Source: Halomonas sp. 707D7 | Lineage (GTDB): Bacteria > Pseudomonadota > Gammaproteobacteria > Pseudomonadales > Halomonadaceae | Direction: 5' to 3' | DNA: 32,969 nt | NCBI RefSeq assembly: GCF_024158715.1 | Contig: NZ_JAMZBC010000018.1 | Coordinates: forward strand, 1-32,969 | Part shown: piece by piece, positions 6,781 to 16,200 of the stretch | Layout of the letters: every line of letters begins with the position of its first letter | Position numbering within the stretch: the stretch's first letter is position 1 | Translations under genes and position numbers: made by a program | The notes under the pieces: generated by a model | The model's database searches: none | What the model was told of the DNA's origin: nothing | The model's input: the letters and a program-made list of their open reading frames with translations, nothing else

Positions 6781-8411
6781 GGTGTCTCCGAGGGAGTGAT
6801 GCGTTGCTGCCAGGCGCTAGAGTCGATTTCGATGAGAAGCGGGCGTTGGTGGTCGCGCTCGGCAAGCACCACCGCCAGTTCGGCCGGGCTTTCGATATGC
6901 ACGCTCGGGCAGCCGAAGCCATCGGCTAGGGTCATAAAGTTGGGTGCCTGAAGGTCCACGCCCAGGCGTGCCACGCCGTTGTCGTCCATGTAGCGGCGAA
7001 TCTCTTCGTAGCCCGCGTTATGCCATAGCAGAACGACGATCGGGATCTGCTCTTCGACGGCGGTGGCGAGTTCGGACAGCGTGAACATCACCCCGCCGTC
7101 GCCGACCAGCGCCACCACCGGAAGCGCCGGCTGAGCAAGCTTTGCGCCGAGCGCGGCGGGCAACCCGTAGCCCAACGTCCCGTAGCCGGTCGAGGCGTTG
7201 AAGTAGCGCCGAGGCGCCGGCTGGCTGACCAGATGGTTCCCGGCGTAGACCGGCGCGGTGGAGTCGCCCACCAGCACCGCCTCGGGCAACTGTTGGGCAA
7301 GCATCTCGTAAAGCGGCACGAAGGGGGAAAACGCCGGGGCATTTTTCAGATCGAGCTCCGCCAGCGCCTCACTGACCCGCTCGGCGCCGCGCCGCGATAG
7401 CGGCTCGGGGAAATACTCGGCCAGAAGCGCCAGCGTTCGCCCGGCATCGCCCACCAGCCCAAGCGTAGTAGCCTGGTTGCGCGCGAGCTGCTCGGCGTCG
7501 ATATCGACGCGAATCAGCGTACCGCCAAGCCTGAAGCCGTCGTCGAACACCACGTCATAATCGGTTTCACCCAGCTCCGTGCCCACGGCGAGAATCACGT
7601 CGGCATCAGAGGCCAGCCGGCGCACCGCGGGGAGTGCTGCGTTGGCGCCGAGATCCAGCGGGTGATCGCGCCCTAAAAGCCCTTTGGCATTGATGGTGGT
7701 CACCGTCGGCGCGTCGAGGCGCTCGACCAATGCACGGGCCGCGTGAGCGGCGTCTTCGCACCCGCCGCCCAGCAGCACCAGCGGGCGCTTCGCCGCCGTC
7801 AGAAGCCGCGCCGCCTCGCGAAGGCCCTCCGGGTCCGGCGCGGCGCGGTAGAGACGAGGCGCCTGCCAGCCTGCGGGCGGCGTGACCGGCGCGTCGAACA
7901 GGTCGATGGGAATTTCGATATGCACCGGCCCCGGACGCGCCCCTCTGAACACCGCGAAGGCACGGGCCAGCACCTCCGGCAGCGTGTCGGCGTCGAGCAG
8001 CGTATGGCTGAAGCGCGCCACGCCGCTGATCACCTGTTGCTGGCTTGCGAGTTCGTGAAGCCGCCCCTGGCCGAGCCCCAGTGTATCGCGGCGGTTGACG
8101 CTCGAGATCACCAGCATCGGAACCGAGTCCGCCAGGGCCTGCCCCATGGCGGTGGCGATATTGGTCATGCCGGGGCCGGTGATGATCAAACACACCCCGG
8201 GCTTGCCGCTGGCGCGAGCGTAGCCGTCGGCCATGAAGCCCGCGCCCTGCTCATGGCGCGGTGTGACGTGGCGGATGCCACCGCCTTCGAGACCTCGGTA
8301 GAGTTCCACCGTGTGGACGCCGGGAATACCAAAGAGCGTGTCGATGCCGTAGGTATCGCGCAGAAGGCGAATCAACAGCTCGGCGCAGGTCATCGTATCG
8401 TGAGCCTTCAT
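6777..8411 (-). CDS. aruI: ThDP-dependent 5-guanidino-2-oxopentanoate (2-ketoarginine) decarboxylase
   Basis: 544-residue thiamine-diphosphate enzyme of the acetolactate-synthase-like superfamily. It has the three usual domains: PYR domain with the cofactor-activating glutamate (Glu54 in PRHEQGAGFMADGYAR), central domain (~residues 200-345), and PP domain with the ThDP/Mg motif GDGG at 437-440 ending in WHN near 465. AruI decarboxylates 2-ketoarginine to 4-guanidinobutyraldehyde in the arginine transaminase pathway. The specific call rests on the neighbours, an aldehyde dehydrogenase and a guanidinobutyrase-type ureohydrolase in one operon, more than on active-site residues. The start has AAGGAGG embedded with the stop of the upstream yjiH gene nine bases away. 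The transaminase AruH is not in the window. Confidence 0.83.
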   Translation of the reverse strand: MKAHDTMTCAELLIRLLRDTYGIDTLFGIPGVHTVELYRGLEGGGIRHVTPRHEQGAGFMADGYARASGKPGVCLIITGPGMTNIATAMGQALADSVPMLVISSVNRRDTLGLGQGRLHELASQQQVISGVARFSHTLLDADTLPEVLARAFAVFRGARPGPVHIEIPIDLFDAPVTPPAGWQAPRLYRAAPDPEGLREAARLLTAAKRPLVLLGGGCEDAAHAARALVERLDAPTVTTINAKGLLGRDHPLDLGANAALPAVRRLASDADVILAVGTELGETDYDVVFDDGFRLGGTLIRVDIDAEQLARNQATTLGLVGDAGRTLALLAEYFPEPLSRRGAERVSEALAELDLKNAPAFSPFVPLYEMLAQQLPEAVLVGDSTAPVYAGNHLVSQPAPRRYFNASTGYGTLGYGLPAALGAKLAQPALPVVALVGDGGVMFTLSELATAVEEQIPIVVLLWHNAGYEEIRRYMDDNGVARLGVDLQAPNFMTLADGFGCPSVHIESPAELAVVLAERDHQRPLLIEIDSSAWQQRITPSETP

Positions 8412-8420
8412 GGCGCCTCC

Positions 8421-9803
8421 TTAAAAGAACAACGTGTGCGCCATCAGCGCGATGATCGGCAGCGTGATCGCGGTGCGCAGCAGAAAGACCGCCGCCAGCT
8501 CCCACAGCGCGATGGGGATCTTCGATTTCAGCAGCAGCGCGCCGATTTCGGACATGTAGACGAGCTGGGTCATGGAGAGGCACGCGATCACGAAACGGGT
8601 GAGCTCGCTGTCGATGTTGGTGGCCAGCACCGCCGGCAGGAACATGTCGGCAAAACCGACGAGCGTGGCCGGGGCGGCGGCCTGGGCTTCGGGAAGGCGC
8701 AAGAGCTCGAGTACCGGCACCATCGGGTAGGAGAGCCAGGTAAAGAGCGGCGTGAACTCGGCCAGAATCAGCGCCACGGTGCCGATCGCGAACACCAGAG
8801 GCAGAAGCGTCAGAAAGATATCGATGACATTGATCAGCGCCAGCTTGGCAAGCTCGGCCGGCCCCGGCGCGCTGGCGGCGCGGTTTGTCGCCTGCTGCAG
8901 GCTGTAGCGAAAGAGCCCGGCGCGGCCGGTGTTCTCTTCGCGAATCTGGCAGCCCACCGGCTCATGGTAGTCGTCGGCCTTGAGCGACAGCGGCGGAATG
9001 CGCGAGACGATGACCGCGGCGATCAGCCCGGAGACCACCACGGTGAAGTAGAACGGCACGAACATATGGTTCAAGTCGACGAAGTTGACTACCAACAGGC
9101 TGAAGGCGATGGAGGCCACGGAGAAGTTGGTGGCGATCACCGAGGCCTCACGGCCGCTGTAGAAGCCCTGTTCGTACTGTTGGGAAGTGATCAGCACGCC
9201 CACGGTGCCCGAGCCCATCCAGGAGGCGGTAGCGTCGATGGCGCTGCGCCCGGGAAGGTTGAAGATGAAGCGAAACGGCTTGCGCACCAGGCTTCCGATG
9301 AACTCCATGAAGCCGAACTCGACCAGAAACGGCAGCAAAATCGCGGCGAAGAAGAAGAACGTCAACAGCACCGGCGCCAGGTCGTTGAGCATGACCCCGC
9401 CGGTGAACGAGGCGGTAACAAATTCCGGCCCGATCTGAAAGTAGGTCATCACCACGAAGACGGCGCCCAGCACGCGCAGCACCACCCAGATAAGCCCCAC
9501 CTGAAACATGTCGCCAAAATGGCCGCCCCGAGCCCAGGCGGGGTTGGCGGCCTTCACGTAGAGCGTGACGATAACCGAGACGCACAGCACCACCATGGCG
9601 ATCAGCGGCAGCGCTTCGCCGAGTAGCGTCTGCAGGCCGTCGGCCATCATTCCCATGCCGATGTTGACCGAGTCACCGGTTTGAAACGGCACCAGAAACA
9701 GCAGCACGCCGATGATCGACGGAATCAGGAACTTGAGCAGATGGCGGCGCGGGATGGGTCCGCCCGCATCGTGCCCAGCGCGTAGCGTTTGAGAGTCATA
9801 CAT
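8421..9803 (-). CDS. YjiH-family integral membrane protein (nucleoside-recognition/Gate domain)
   Basis: 460-residue inner-membrane protein with about ten hydrophobic segments and the arrangement of YjiH-type Gate-domain proteins, e.g. IPSIIGVLLFLVPFQTGDS at the N-terminus and DATASWMGSGTVGVLITSQQ in the middle. The biochemical function of this family is not well established; members are annotated as nucleoside-recognition or transporter-like proteins. Position between gbuA and aruI in a dedicated operon suggests it moves arginine, a guanidino acid or a product such as urea or GABA. I start at ATG 9803 because AGGTGA precedes it; a GTG nine bases upstream is an alternative. The 140-nt gap to gbuA holds a TATAAC that could be a weak -10, but no matching -35 is apparent. 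Confidence 0.82.
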   Translation of the reverse strand: MYDSQTLRAGHDAGGPIPRRHLLKFLIPSIIGVLLFLVPFQTGDSVNIGMGMMADGLQTLLGEALPLIAMVVLCVSVIVTLYVKAANPAWARGGHFGDMFQVGLIWVVLRVLGAVFVVMTYFQIGPEFVTASFTGGVMLNDLAPVLLTFFFFAAILLPFLVEFGFMEFIGSLVRKPFRFIFNLPGRSAIDATASWMGSGTVGVLITSQQYEQGFYSGREASVIATNFSVASIAFSLLVVNFVDLNHMFVPFYFTVVVSGLIAAVIVSRIPPLSLKADDYHEPVGCQIREENTGRAGLFRYSLQQATNRAASAPGPAELAKLALINVIDIFLTLLPLVFAIGTVALILAEFTPLFTWLSYPMVPVLELLRLPEAQAAAPATLVGFADMFLPAVLATNIDSELTRFVIACLSMTQLVYMSEIGALLLKSKIPIALWELAAVFLLRTAITLPIIALMAHTLFF

Positions 9804-9943
9804 GATAGTCACCTGTTGGGAATGATTGTTGACGGTGAGCTGGTGGCGTCATGGCGAAAGATGGGATCTTCCTTGTTATAAAATCGGGGTGATGCTTGGC
9901 GAGGCACCGGACCGGCAACCCCGCCACGGCCACTCCTGACGCT

Positions 9944-10894
9944 TCACTCCCCTCTCTTCACACCGGGCAGCACGCAGAGCATTTCATACAACAGCGTGGC
10001 GCCCATCAGCGCGGTATTGCCGCTGGTATCATAGGGCGGTGAGACCTCGACGAGATCGCCGCCGACGATGTTGAGCCCCGCCGCGCCGCGCACGATTTCG
10101 AGCCCCTGATGGGAGGTCAGCCCGCCCATCTCGACGGTGCCGGTGCCCGGCGCCACCGACGGGTCGAGGCCGTCGATGTCGAAGCTTACGTACACCGGTG
10201 TGTCGCCCATCTGTGCGCGCACCTCTTCCATCAAGGGCGCCAGCGACCGGTACCAGCACGCTTCTGCCTGAACGACGCGAAAGCCCTGATCGCGGCACCA
10301 GTCGAAGTCCTCGGCGGCGTAGCCGGTGCCGCGCAGGCCGATCTGCACCACTTTCTCCTTCGCCAAAAGCCCCTCTTCCTGGGCGCGGCGGAAGGTGGTG
10401 CCGTGGGCGATCTCCTCGCCGAACATGTGCTCGTTGACGTCGGCGTGGGCGTCGATATGAATCAAGCCCACCGGGCCGTACTTTTTGGCCATGGCGCGCA
10501 GAATCGGCAGTGTCATGGTGTGATCGCCGCCGAGTGTGAGCGGCACGCAGTCGTGGCTCAGTACGTCGTCGAAGAACGCGGTGATGATGTCCACACTCTT
10601 GGGTAAGTGGAAAGTGTTGATCGGCACGTCGCCGATGTCCGCCACCTGCAGGTGCTCGAAGGGCGCGGCGCGGGTGGCCATGTTGTAGGGGCGAAGCATG
10701 CGCGACTCGTCGCGAATCTGACGCGGGCCCAGCCGCGTGCCGGGCCGGTTGGAGGTGCCGATATCCATCGGGATACCGATGAACGCGGCGTCCAGCCCCT
10801 TAGCGCTATCCTGAGCCGGCAGGCGCATCATGGTCGCCGGCCCGCCAAAGCGCGGCACGCTGTTGCCGCCAAGCGGCTGATTGAAGTCATTCAC
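9944..10894 (-). CDS. gbuA: Guanidinobutyrase (ureohydrolase family)
   Basis: 316-residue manganese ureohydrolase of the agmatinase/guanidinobutyrase group. The binuclear metal ligands are visible: GGDHTMTLP (Asp124/His125), HIDAHADVN (Asp148, His150, Asp152) and SFDIDGLDPSVAPGTGT (the last two aspartates). Length and the N-terminus NDFNQPLGGNSVPRFGG fit guanidinobutyrase (4-guanidinobutyrate to GABA and urea), and this matches the aruI-kauB genes downstream. Agmatinase or guanidinopropionase activity cannot be excluded from sequence alone. The GTG start at 10894 has AAAGGAG seven bases before it; the frame extends further upstream without family similarity. It is the first gene after the sigma-54 promoter at 10975-10990. 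Confidence 0.87.
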   Translation of the reverse strand: MNDFNQPLGGNSVPRFGGPATMMRLPAQDSAKGLDAAFIGIPMDIGTSNRPGTRLGPRQIRDESRMLRPYNMATRAAPFEHLQVADIGDVPINTFHLPKSVDIITAFFDDVLSHDCVPLTLGGDHTMTLPILRAMAKKYGPVGLIHIDAHADVNEHMFGEEIAHGTTFRRAQEEGLLAKEKVVQIGLRGTGYAAEDFDWCRDQGFRVVQAEACWYRSLAPLMEEVRAQMGDTPVYVSFDIDGLDPSVAPGTGTVEMGGLTSHQGLEIVRGAAGLNIVGGDLVEVSPPYDTSGNTALMGATLLYEMLCVLPGVKRGE

Positions 10895-10974
10895 TGCGCT
10901 TCTCCTTTGCTTGTAGCGATTCTCGAGCCCAGCGCCCTGAACACCGAGCCCGATCATGGGATTTACTCAGTTAC

Positions 10975-10990
10975 TGCATTTAACGTGCCA
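10975..10990 (-). promoter_or_regulatory. Sigma-54 (-24/-12) promoter of the gbuA operon
   Basis: On the minus strand the sequence is TGGCACG-TTAA-ATGCA. The -24 element matches the consensus TGGCACG in all seven bases, GG and GC are exactly 12 bp apart, and only one base of TTGCA differs. Counting 12 bp from the -12 C predicts transcription from about 10964, a 70-nt leader before gbuA. A sigma-54 activator gene is divergently encoded next to it, which supports the call. Confidence 0.85.
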
Positions 10991-11031
10991 GGCGAACGCG
11001 CCCTTCAAATCGGCTTTCTTGCGCCTCGATT

Positions 11032-11079
11032 AATGCAAAACCGACTCAAAAAAGCGTAGTATCGAGTCGTTTTTGCATT
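11032..11079. promoter_or_regulatory. Long inverted repeat, probable enhancer site for the sigma-54 activator
   Basis: Two 16-bp arms, AATGCAAAACCGACTC (11032-11047) and its near-perfect inverse (11064-11079; one mismatch), are separated by 16 bp. The centre is about 92 bp upstream of the predicted gbuA transcription start, a normal distance for an activator of a sigma-54 promoter, and 55 bp before the activator's own start codon. It could serve both activation of gbuA and autoregulation. Confidence 0.65.
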
Positions 11080-11110
11080 GACGAGTCACTATCGGTTCGA
11101 GGAGAACGGC

Positions 11111-12508
11111 GTGGACGAGATCGATCGCAGCGTGCTCAACACCATTGTGGAGACCGCCAACGACCACTTCTTCATCGTGAGCGGCGACGGCGAGATCCTT
11201 GCGATAAGCCCCGGCGTCGAAGCGGTATACGGGCTCCCCCGCGAAGCGCTTCTAGGCAGCAATGTCAGAACGCTCGAGCGCGATGATGTACTCAAGCCCT
11301 CCATCAGCCTGGAAGTGATGCGCACCCGCCGCCCCGCGCAGCTGATGCAGGTCACCGGCACCGGGCGCCGCGTGATCGCCGAGGCCCACCCGGTGTTCGT
11401 GAACGGCAAGCTCGAGCGCATCGTCAGCCGCTCGCGAGACATGACCGACCTGCAGCTTCTGCAGGATGAGTACGCGCTGCTGCAAAAGCGCTTCAACGAG
11501 CACCTCAAGCGCGGCCAGAGCGTGGCCGACGACCCGGCCCTCGACAGCGCCCTGGAGGAACTTCAGGTGCGAAGCCATTCGATGCGCGAGGTCGCCAGGC
11601 TCCTCAAGCGCGTGGCGCCCTCCGGGGCCAGCGTACTGATGCTGGGGGAGTCCGGCGTGGGCAAGACGGCGTTTGCCCGTCAGCTCCATCGCTGGAGCGA
11701 GCGCGCAGCGGGCCCCTTCGTCGAAGTCAACTGCGGCGCCATTCCGGAGAATTTGTTCGAGTCCGAGATGTTTGGCTATCAGCCCGGCGCGTTCAGCGGC
11801 GCCGCCCGTCAGGGCAAGGCGGGGCTTCTGGAGCAGGCCGAAGGCGGCACGCTATTTCTCGACGAGATCGGCGAGCTTCCGCTACTGATGCAGACCAAGC
11901 TTTTGAAGGTGATTCAGGATGGCAAGCTGACGCGCCTGGGCGACACCCGTCCCCGCCGGGTCGATTTCCGCCTGGTGGTGGCCACCAACCAGGACCTGGC
12001 GGCGCGCGTGCAAGAAGGCCTTTTCCGGCTGGATCTCTACTACCGCCTCAACGTGATCCCCGTCACGCTGCCGGCGCTTCGCGAGCGCCGCGAGGACATT
12101 CCCGAGCTTGCCGAGGCTTGCCTTGACCGGCTCAACGCCCACTACGGGCGGCAGAAGTTTCTCGACAACCACGTCTGGTCGACGCTGATGGGCAGCGACT
12201 GGCCCGGCAACGTGCGCGAGCTCGAAAACTGGCTGGAGCGCGCCTGGCTCTCCAGCGCCTCGGATCAGATCGAAAGCGTCGAGGCGACCCCCACCGCCTC
12301 CCGCCCGGAGCCGACGCCTGAAGCGTACGAATCAATCGAGCGCGAAGAAACGCTGCCCGCTTACCTGGCCCGCGTCGAACAGCGGCTGCTGCGCGAGCTG
12401 TGTCGGCAACACCCCAGCACCTACGCTATCGCCAAACGGCTGGGCATCAGCCAATCGAGCGTGGTGCGCAAACTTCGCAGGCACGGCCTGAGCGCTCCCC
12501 AAGGCTAG
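11111..12508 (+). CDS. Sigma-54-dependent transcriptional activator (PAS - AAA+ - TyrR-type HTH)
   Basis: 465 residues. An N-terminal PAS sensor (~residues 10-115) is followed by a short coiled linker, then the AAA+ sigma-54-interaction domain. Walker A is GESGVGKTA, the L1 loop reads PGAFSGA where GAFTGA is usual, Walker B is GGTLFLDEIGEL, and an arginine-finger region precedes DWPGNVRELENWLERAW. The C-terminal HTH, TYAIAKRLGISQSSVVRKLR, resembles TyrR/RocR-type domains. I place the start at GTG 11111 because GAGGAG lies six bases upstream; an in-frame TTG at 11078 is possible but would sit inside the inverted repeat. It is divergent from gbuA with a sigma-54 promoter between, so it is the likely arginine/guanidino-acid-responsive activator. 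The ligand is not known. Confidence 0.92.
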   Translation: MDEIDRSVLNTIVETANDHFFIVSGDGEILAISPGVEAVYGLPREALLGSNVRTLERDDVLKPSISLEVMRTRRPAQLMQVTGTGRRVIAEAHPVFVNGKLERIVSRSRDMTDLQLLQDEYALLQKRFNEHLKRGQSVADDPALDSALEELQVRSHSMREVARLLKRVAPSGASVLMLGESGVGKTAFARQLHRWSERAAGPFVEVNCGAIPENLFESEMFGYQPGAFSGAARQGKAGLLEQAEGGTLFLDEIGELPLLMQTKLLKVIQDGKLTRLGDTRPRRVDFRLVVATNQDLAARVQEGLFRLDLYYRLNVIPVTLPALRERREDIPELAEACLDRLNAHYGRQKFLDNHVWSTLMGSDWPGNVRELENWLERAWLSSASDQIESVEATPTASRPEPTPEAYESIEREETLPAYLARVEQRLLRELCRQHPSTYAIAKRLGISQSSVVRKLRRHGLSAPQG

Positions 12509-12562
12509 GTCGTGTGGCGCAAGAGGCAGGCATAATTATAAAAAGGTCAGTCTACTGCCCTC

Positions 12563-13279
12563 TCAAGCCATGGCCCGTTCCAGCCGCTGCTTGCGCCGCT
12601 CCCAGTCCGGCATCACCTGCTCTAGCAGCTCGAAAAATGCCGGGCCGTGGTGGGGTTCGGCGCGGTGGCAAAGTTCATGGGTGATGACATAGTCGATCGC
12701 GTCCACCGGCGCCTGAACCAGACGTAGATTGAGCAGCAGGCGGCCTGCGGGAGACATGGACCCCCAACGCTGCTGAATCCGACGCACGATGATCCCGATC
12801 GGGCGAAATGACTGCGGCACCGCGAAGCGGGCCAGACAGTGTTCGAGCCGCTCCGGGAACTTGAGGTGCGCCCGCTCCCGATACCAGGCCTCGACCAGCT
12901 CGCGCGTCGTCTCGGGGCTTTGGGGGCGAGGGGTCTGCACGACGATGAAGCCCCGGATCAGCTTCACACGCTTGTGCGTATGCGGGATCACCTTCAGGCG
13001 ATACTGCCGTCCGAGGTAGAGGTGCGTCTCACCGGCGAGATACTGCCGCTCGGGGGTCCGCGGCAGGAACTGTGAGAAATAGCGCTGCTGCCGCAACACC
13101 CAGGCGGCACGCTTGCGCAGCCTGGCCTCGATGGCCGCCAACGGTGTCTCCATGGGGGCTGCAATCATTACCGAGGCATCTGGCTCGACGGCGATTTCGA
13201 GCGTCTTTCTGGGTCGGCGTTTGACCTCGTAGTGAATCTCCTGCGCTCCGTAGCGCAGGTAGTGACGTTCCCGAGTCAT
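12563..13279 (-). CDS. YgjP/DUF45-type zinc metalloprotease-like protein of the restriction operon
   Basis: 238-residue protein of the DUF45 (YgjP, SprT/WLM-like) group. The zinc motif HELCH is at residues 201-205, with a downstream His-His (210-211) as candidate third ligand. Before it is the family segment around RRIQQRWGSMSPAGRLLLNL. The role is unproven, but homologues often accompany type I restriction genes. Here its ATG overlaps the hsdR stop as ATGA, so it is the last, translationally coupled gene of the defence operon. It might act on the restriction complex or on an infection-induced target; this is speculation. A longer frame upstream of the ATG is only antisense-free hsdR overlap. 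Confidence 0.88.
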   Translation of the reverse strand: MTRERHYLRYGAQEIHYEVKRRPRKTLEIAVEPDASVMIAAPMETPLAAIEARLRKRAAWVLRQQRYFSQFLPRTPERQYLAGETHLYLGRQYRLKVIPHTHKRVKLIRGFIVVQTPRPQSPETTRELVEAWYRERAHLKFPERLEHCLARFAVPQSFRPIGIIVRRIQQRWGSMSPAGRLLLNLRLVQAPVDAIDYVITHELCHRAEPHHGPAFFELLEQVMPDWERRKQRLERAMA

Positions 13280-16200
13280 GCGGTGAACCTGGCGCGGGCG
13301 AGGTTCATGATATTCTGCTCCAGGTCGTCCAGCACTTCGACCGGCAGATTGACGCCTTTCTGGTCGCGGATGACGTCGAAGAAGTAATCGTCGATGGCGT
13401 TGCGTAGATCGTTCTGCGCCATCTCGTTCGACCACAGGTCGACGATCAGATGTGACTTGATGATCTCGATGATGTCCAAGGAGATGATGGCCGCTTCGTC
13501 GCCCGCCACCGTCGCCTCGTCTCGGGTTTGGAGTTGGCCATCGAGAATGCCGAAGAACGCCTGCCCATCCTCGTTGCCTCGGAGACGTTCCGGCACGTGA
13601 TGGCCGCGATCCTTGCGCGCTATCTGGCTTGCCAGCTTTACCACGCTCTGCAGGTATTCACGTTCGGAGAGCCGCTGCTCGCGATAGGCGCGAATCGTCT
13701 CTTCGAGCAGCTCCGAGAAACGTTTGTAAAAGGTGGGGTCCTCATCCATGTTCTCGGTGATCGCCCGCCGCGTGGCACTGGAGATGCGGTCGGCCTTCGA
13801 GGCTTCCGAGACGCCGGTTTCCTCGACCACCGCCTTCAGCGCGTCGGGGTCGTTGATGTTGACCACATCGATGATCGTCTCGGCGGGCATCGCCACGACA
13901 TGGTCGTCGAGCAGCTTCTGGATCTTGGGCTCGAACTCGCGGATATCGACCGTTTCCTGATAGCGGATCTGGACCGAGCGCTTGAGTTCCGAGAACTGCT
14001 GCCAGTCGCGCTTTAGGGCGTCCACCTTATTCTGGTCGAAGACGTCGAGCAGCTTGTCCGACGACAGCGCGATGTGCAGGCAACGGCTGAAGGCGCTCAG
14101 GCGCGCATAGAAGTCCTGGCGGCGCGCTTCGTCGGCGAGATGGCGCTCGAACTGCTCCATGTCACGCTTGTTGCGCACAGGCTTGAACAGATCCCACAGC
14201 TGATCGTGACGCTGCGGCAGCTTGCGGATCTCCTCGCGGACATCGTGCACCGTCCCGGCGAGGTCCGTCGCGTCATAGCCCTCGAAGGCGTTGTAGGTGG
14301 TCAGCGCGCTGTCGAGCTCGCCGAGCAGGCCTTCGTAGTCGATGACGAAGCCGAACTGCTTCTCCGTATCCCCCTCTTCGAAGAGTCGGTTCACGCGCGC
14401 GATGGCCTGCAGGAGATTGTGCTCCTTGAGCGACTTGCAGACATAGAGCACGGTATTACGCGGTGCATCGAAGCCGGTGAGCAGCTTGGAGACTACGATC
14501 AGAATTTCCGGATCGCCCGAGCCCTTGAAGGCCTCGACGATCTCGCGATTGTAGGCCTCCTCGGTTTTGTAATGCGCCATCATCTTCGCCCAGAAATCGC
14601 GCACGAGATCTCGGGCGTCCTGGTCGACCTCTTCGTGGCCCTCGTTGTCGTCCGGCGACGAGATGACGATGGCGCTCGAGACATGGCCGATCTCGTCGAG
14701 CACCGCCTTGAAGCGGACGGCAGCGGCCTTGGAAGGCGCGACGAGCTGTGCCTTGAAGCCGGTGCCCTGCCAGTGCTGGCGGTAGTGCTCGGAGATGTCG
14801 AACGCCTTGGCGCGGATCGCCTGCTCGGTCTTGGCCAGTGCACCCATGCGAGAGAACTTGCGCTTGAGATCGCGGCGCTGATCCTCGCTCAAACCAACGC
14901 TGATCTTGTCGAACCAGCGGTCGATCACCTGACCCGAGACCTGCTGCTCGACCAGCCTGCCCTCGTAGAGCAGCGGCACCACGGATTCGTCGGCCACCGC
15001 TTCGTCGATGCCATAGCGGTGGATCAGTCGGCCGAAGGTCTGTAGCGTGTTTTTCTCTTTCTTCAGCAGCGGCGTACCGGTGAAGCCGAGATAGCAGGCG
15101 CGGGGCAGCAGCCGGCGCATCTTGGCGGCAAACTGGCTATGCCCGCCGTAGCGGCCGGTCTGGGTGCGGTGGCTTTCGTCGACCAGTACGAAGACGTTGG
15201 GATCGTCATCCGGCGGCTGATTTTGCTTCAGCGCGGTATCGAACTTGTTGATGATGGTGGTGATCAGTGGCGTCTTGTCGCGCACGAGTTCGAGCAGATG
15301 CGCGCCGGTCGTCGCCCGTACCGGCTCCAGATCGCAGGACTTGAACGTCCCCTTGATCTGCCGGTCGAGATCGTCACGGTCGGTGACGATGATGATGCGC
15401 GGATTCTCGATGCCGCTTTCCAGCGCCAGGGCACGCCCCAGCATTACCATGGTCAGCGACTTGCCCGAGCCCTGGGTGTGCCAGATGACGCCGCCCTTGC
15501 GCGCGCCGCGGGTATCGTGCTGGCGGATGGTCTCGATCGCCCGCCGGATGCCGAAGAACTGCTGATGCCGCGCGATCTTGCGCACACCGCCATCGAACAC
15601 GGTGAAGCGACGGACCAGATCGAGCAGCCGCGATGGCCGGCACAGCGCGTAGAGCGTTCGATCCTGCGCGGTCACGGCGCGCTCGCCCTCCTCCCGAAGC
15701 GCCAGAAAATGGTCGCGGGTATCCGCCAGGCGACCGGTATAGATCGCCTGCGCTTCCGCGATGCTCAGCGGCTGGTTGGCCGCCGCCAGCAGTCGCTCGG
15801 CTTCGTCCTCGCTGGCGAGTTCGGCCATCTGCTCCGGCGCCGGTGCTGCCGTGGCGGGGAGCGCGCGCGTCATGACGGAGAGGGCATCCTCCGCGTCGTC
15901 CTCTTCCCGCCAGCCGTGCCAGAACTTCGCCTTGGCGCCGACGGTGGCATAACGCGCCTCCACCCGGTTCATGGTCATCAGCAGCTGCGCAAAATGGAAG
16001 AGCTGGGGAATGCCATCTTCGCGCTGATAGCCGATCAGCTGGCTATCGGCCTTCTTCAGGTCTTCGGTGGGCCGCTTGTTCTCGATCACCACGAACGGAA
16101 TGCCGTTGACGAAGGCGACGATATCGCAGCGCCGGGACTGGCGAGACGCCGTACGCTCCACCGCGAATTCGGCGGTGACGTGGAAAACGTTGTTCTCGGG

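Noticed and set aside
7743-9626. 627-codon open frame on the plus strand opposite aruI and the yjiH gene
   Set aside because: Product is rich in Arg, Gln and His with no recognisable domain; it is the antisense of two clear genes in GC-rich DNA.
9901-9940. A sigma-54-like GTGGCC...TTGCC on the minus strand between gbuA and the yjiH gene
   Set aside because: The distance between GG and GC is not 12 bp in any register.
11063-11078. Plus-strand -12-like TTGCA as a second sigma-54 promoter for the activator gene
   Set aside because: The required GG at -24 is absent (CG) and the rest of the -24 element does not match.
11032-11079. The inverted repeat read as an intrinsic terminator (T5 after the right arm)
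   Set aside because: No gene reads into it from the left on the plus strand; it lies in a divergent promoter region, with a long 16-nt spacer and a position that suits a regulator site.
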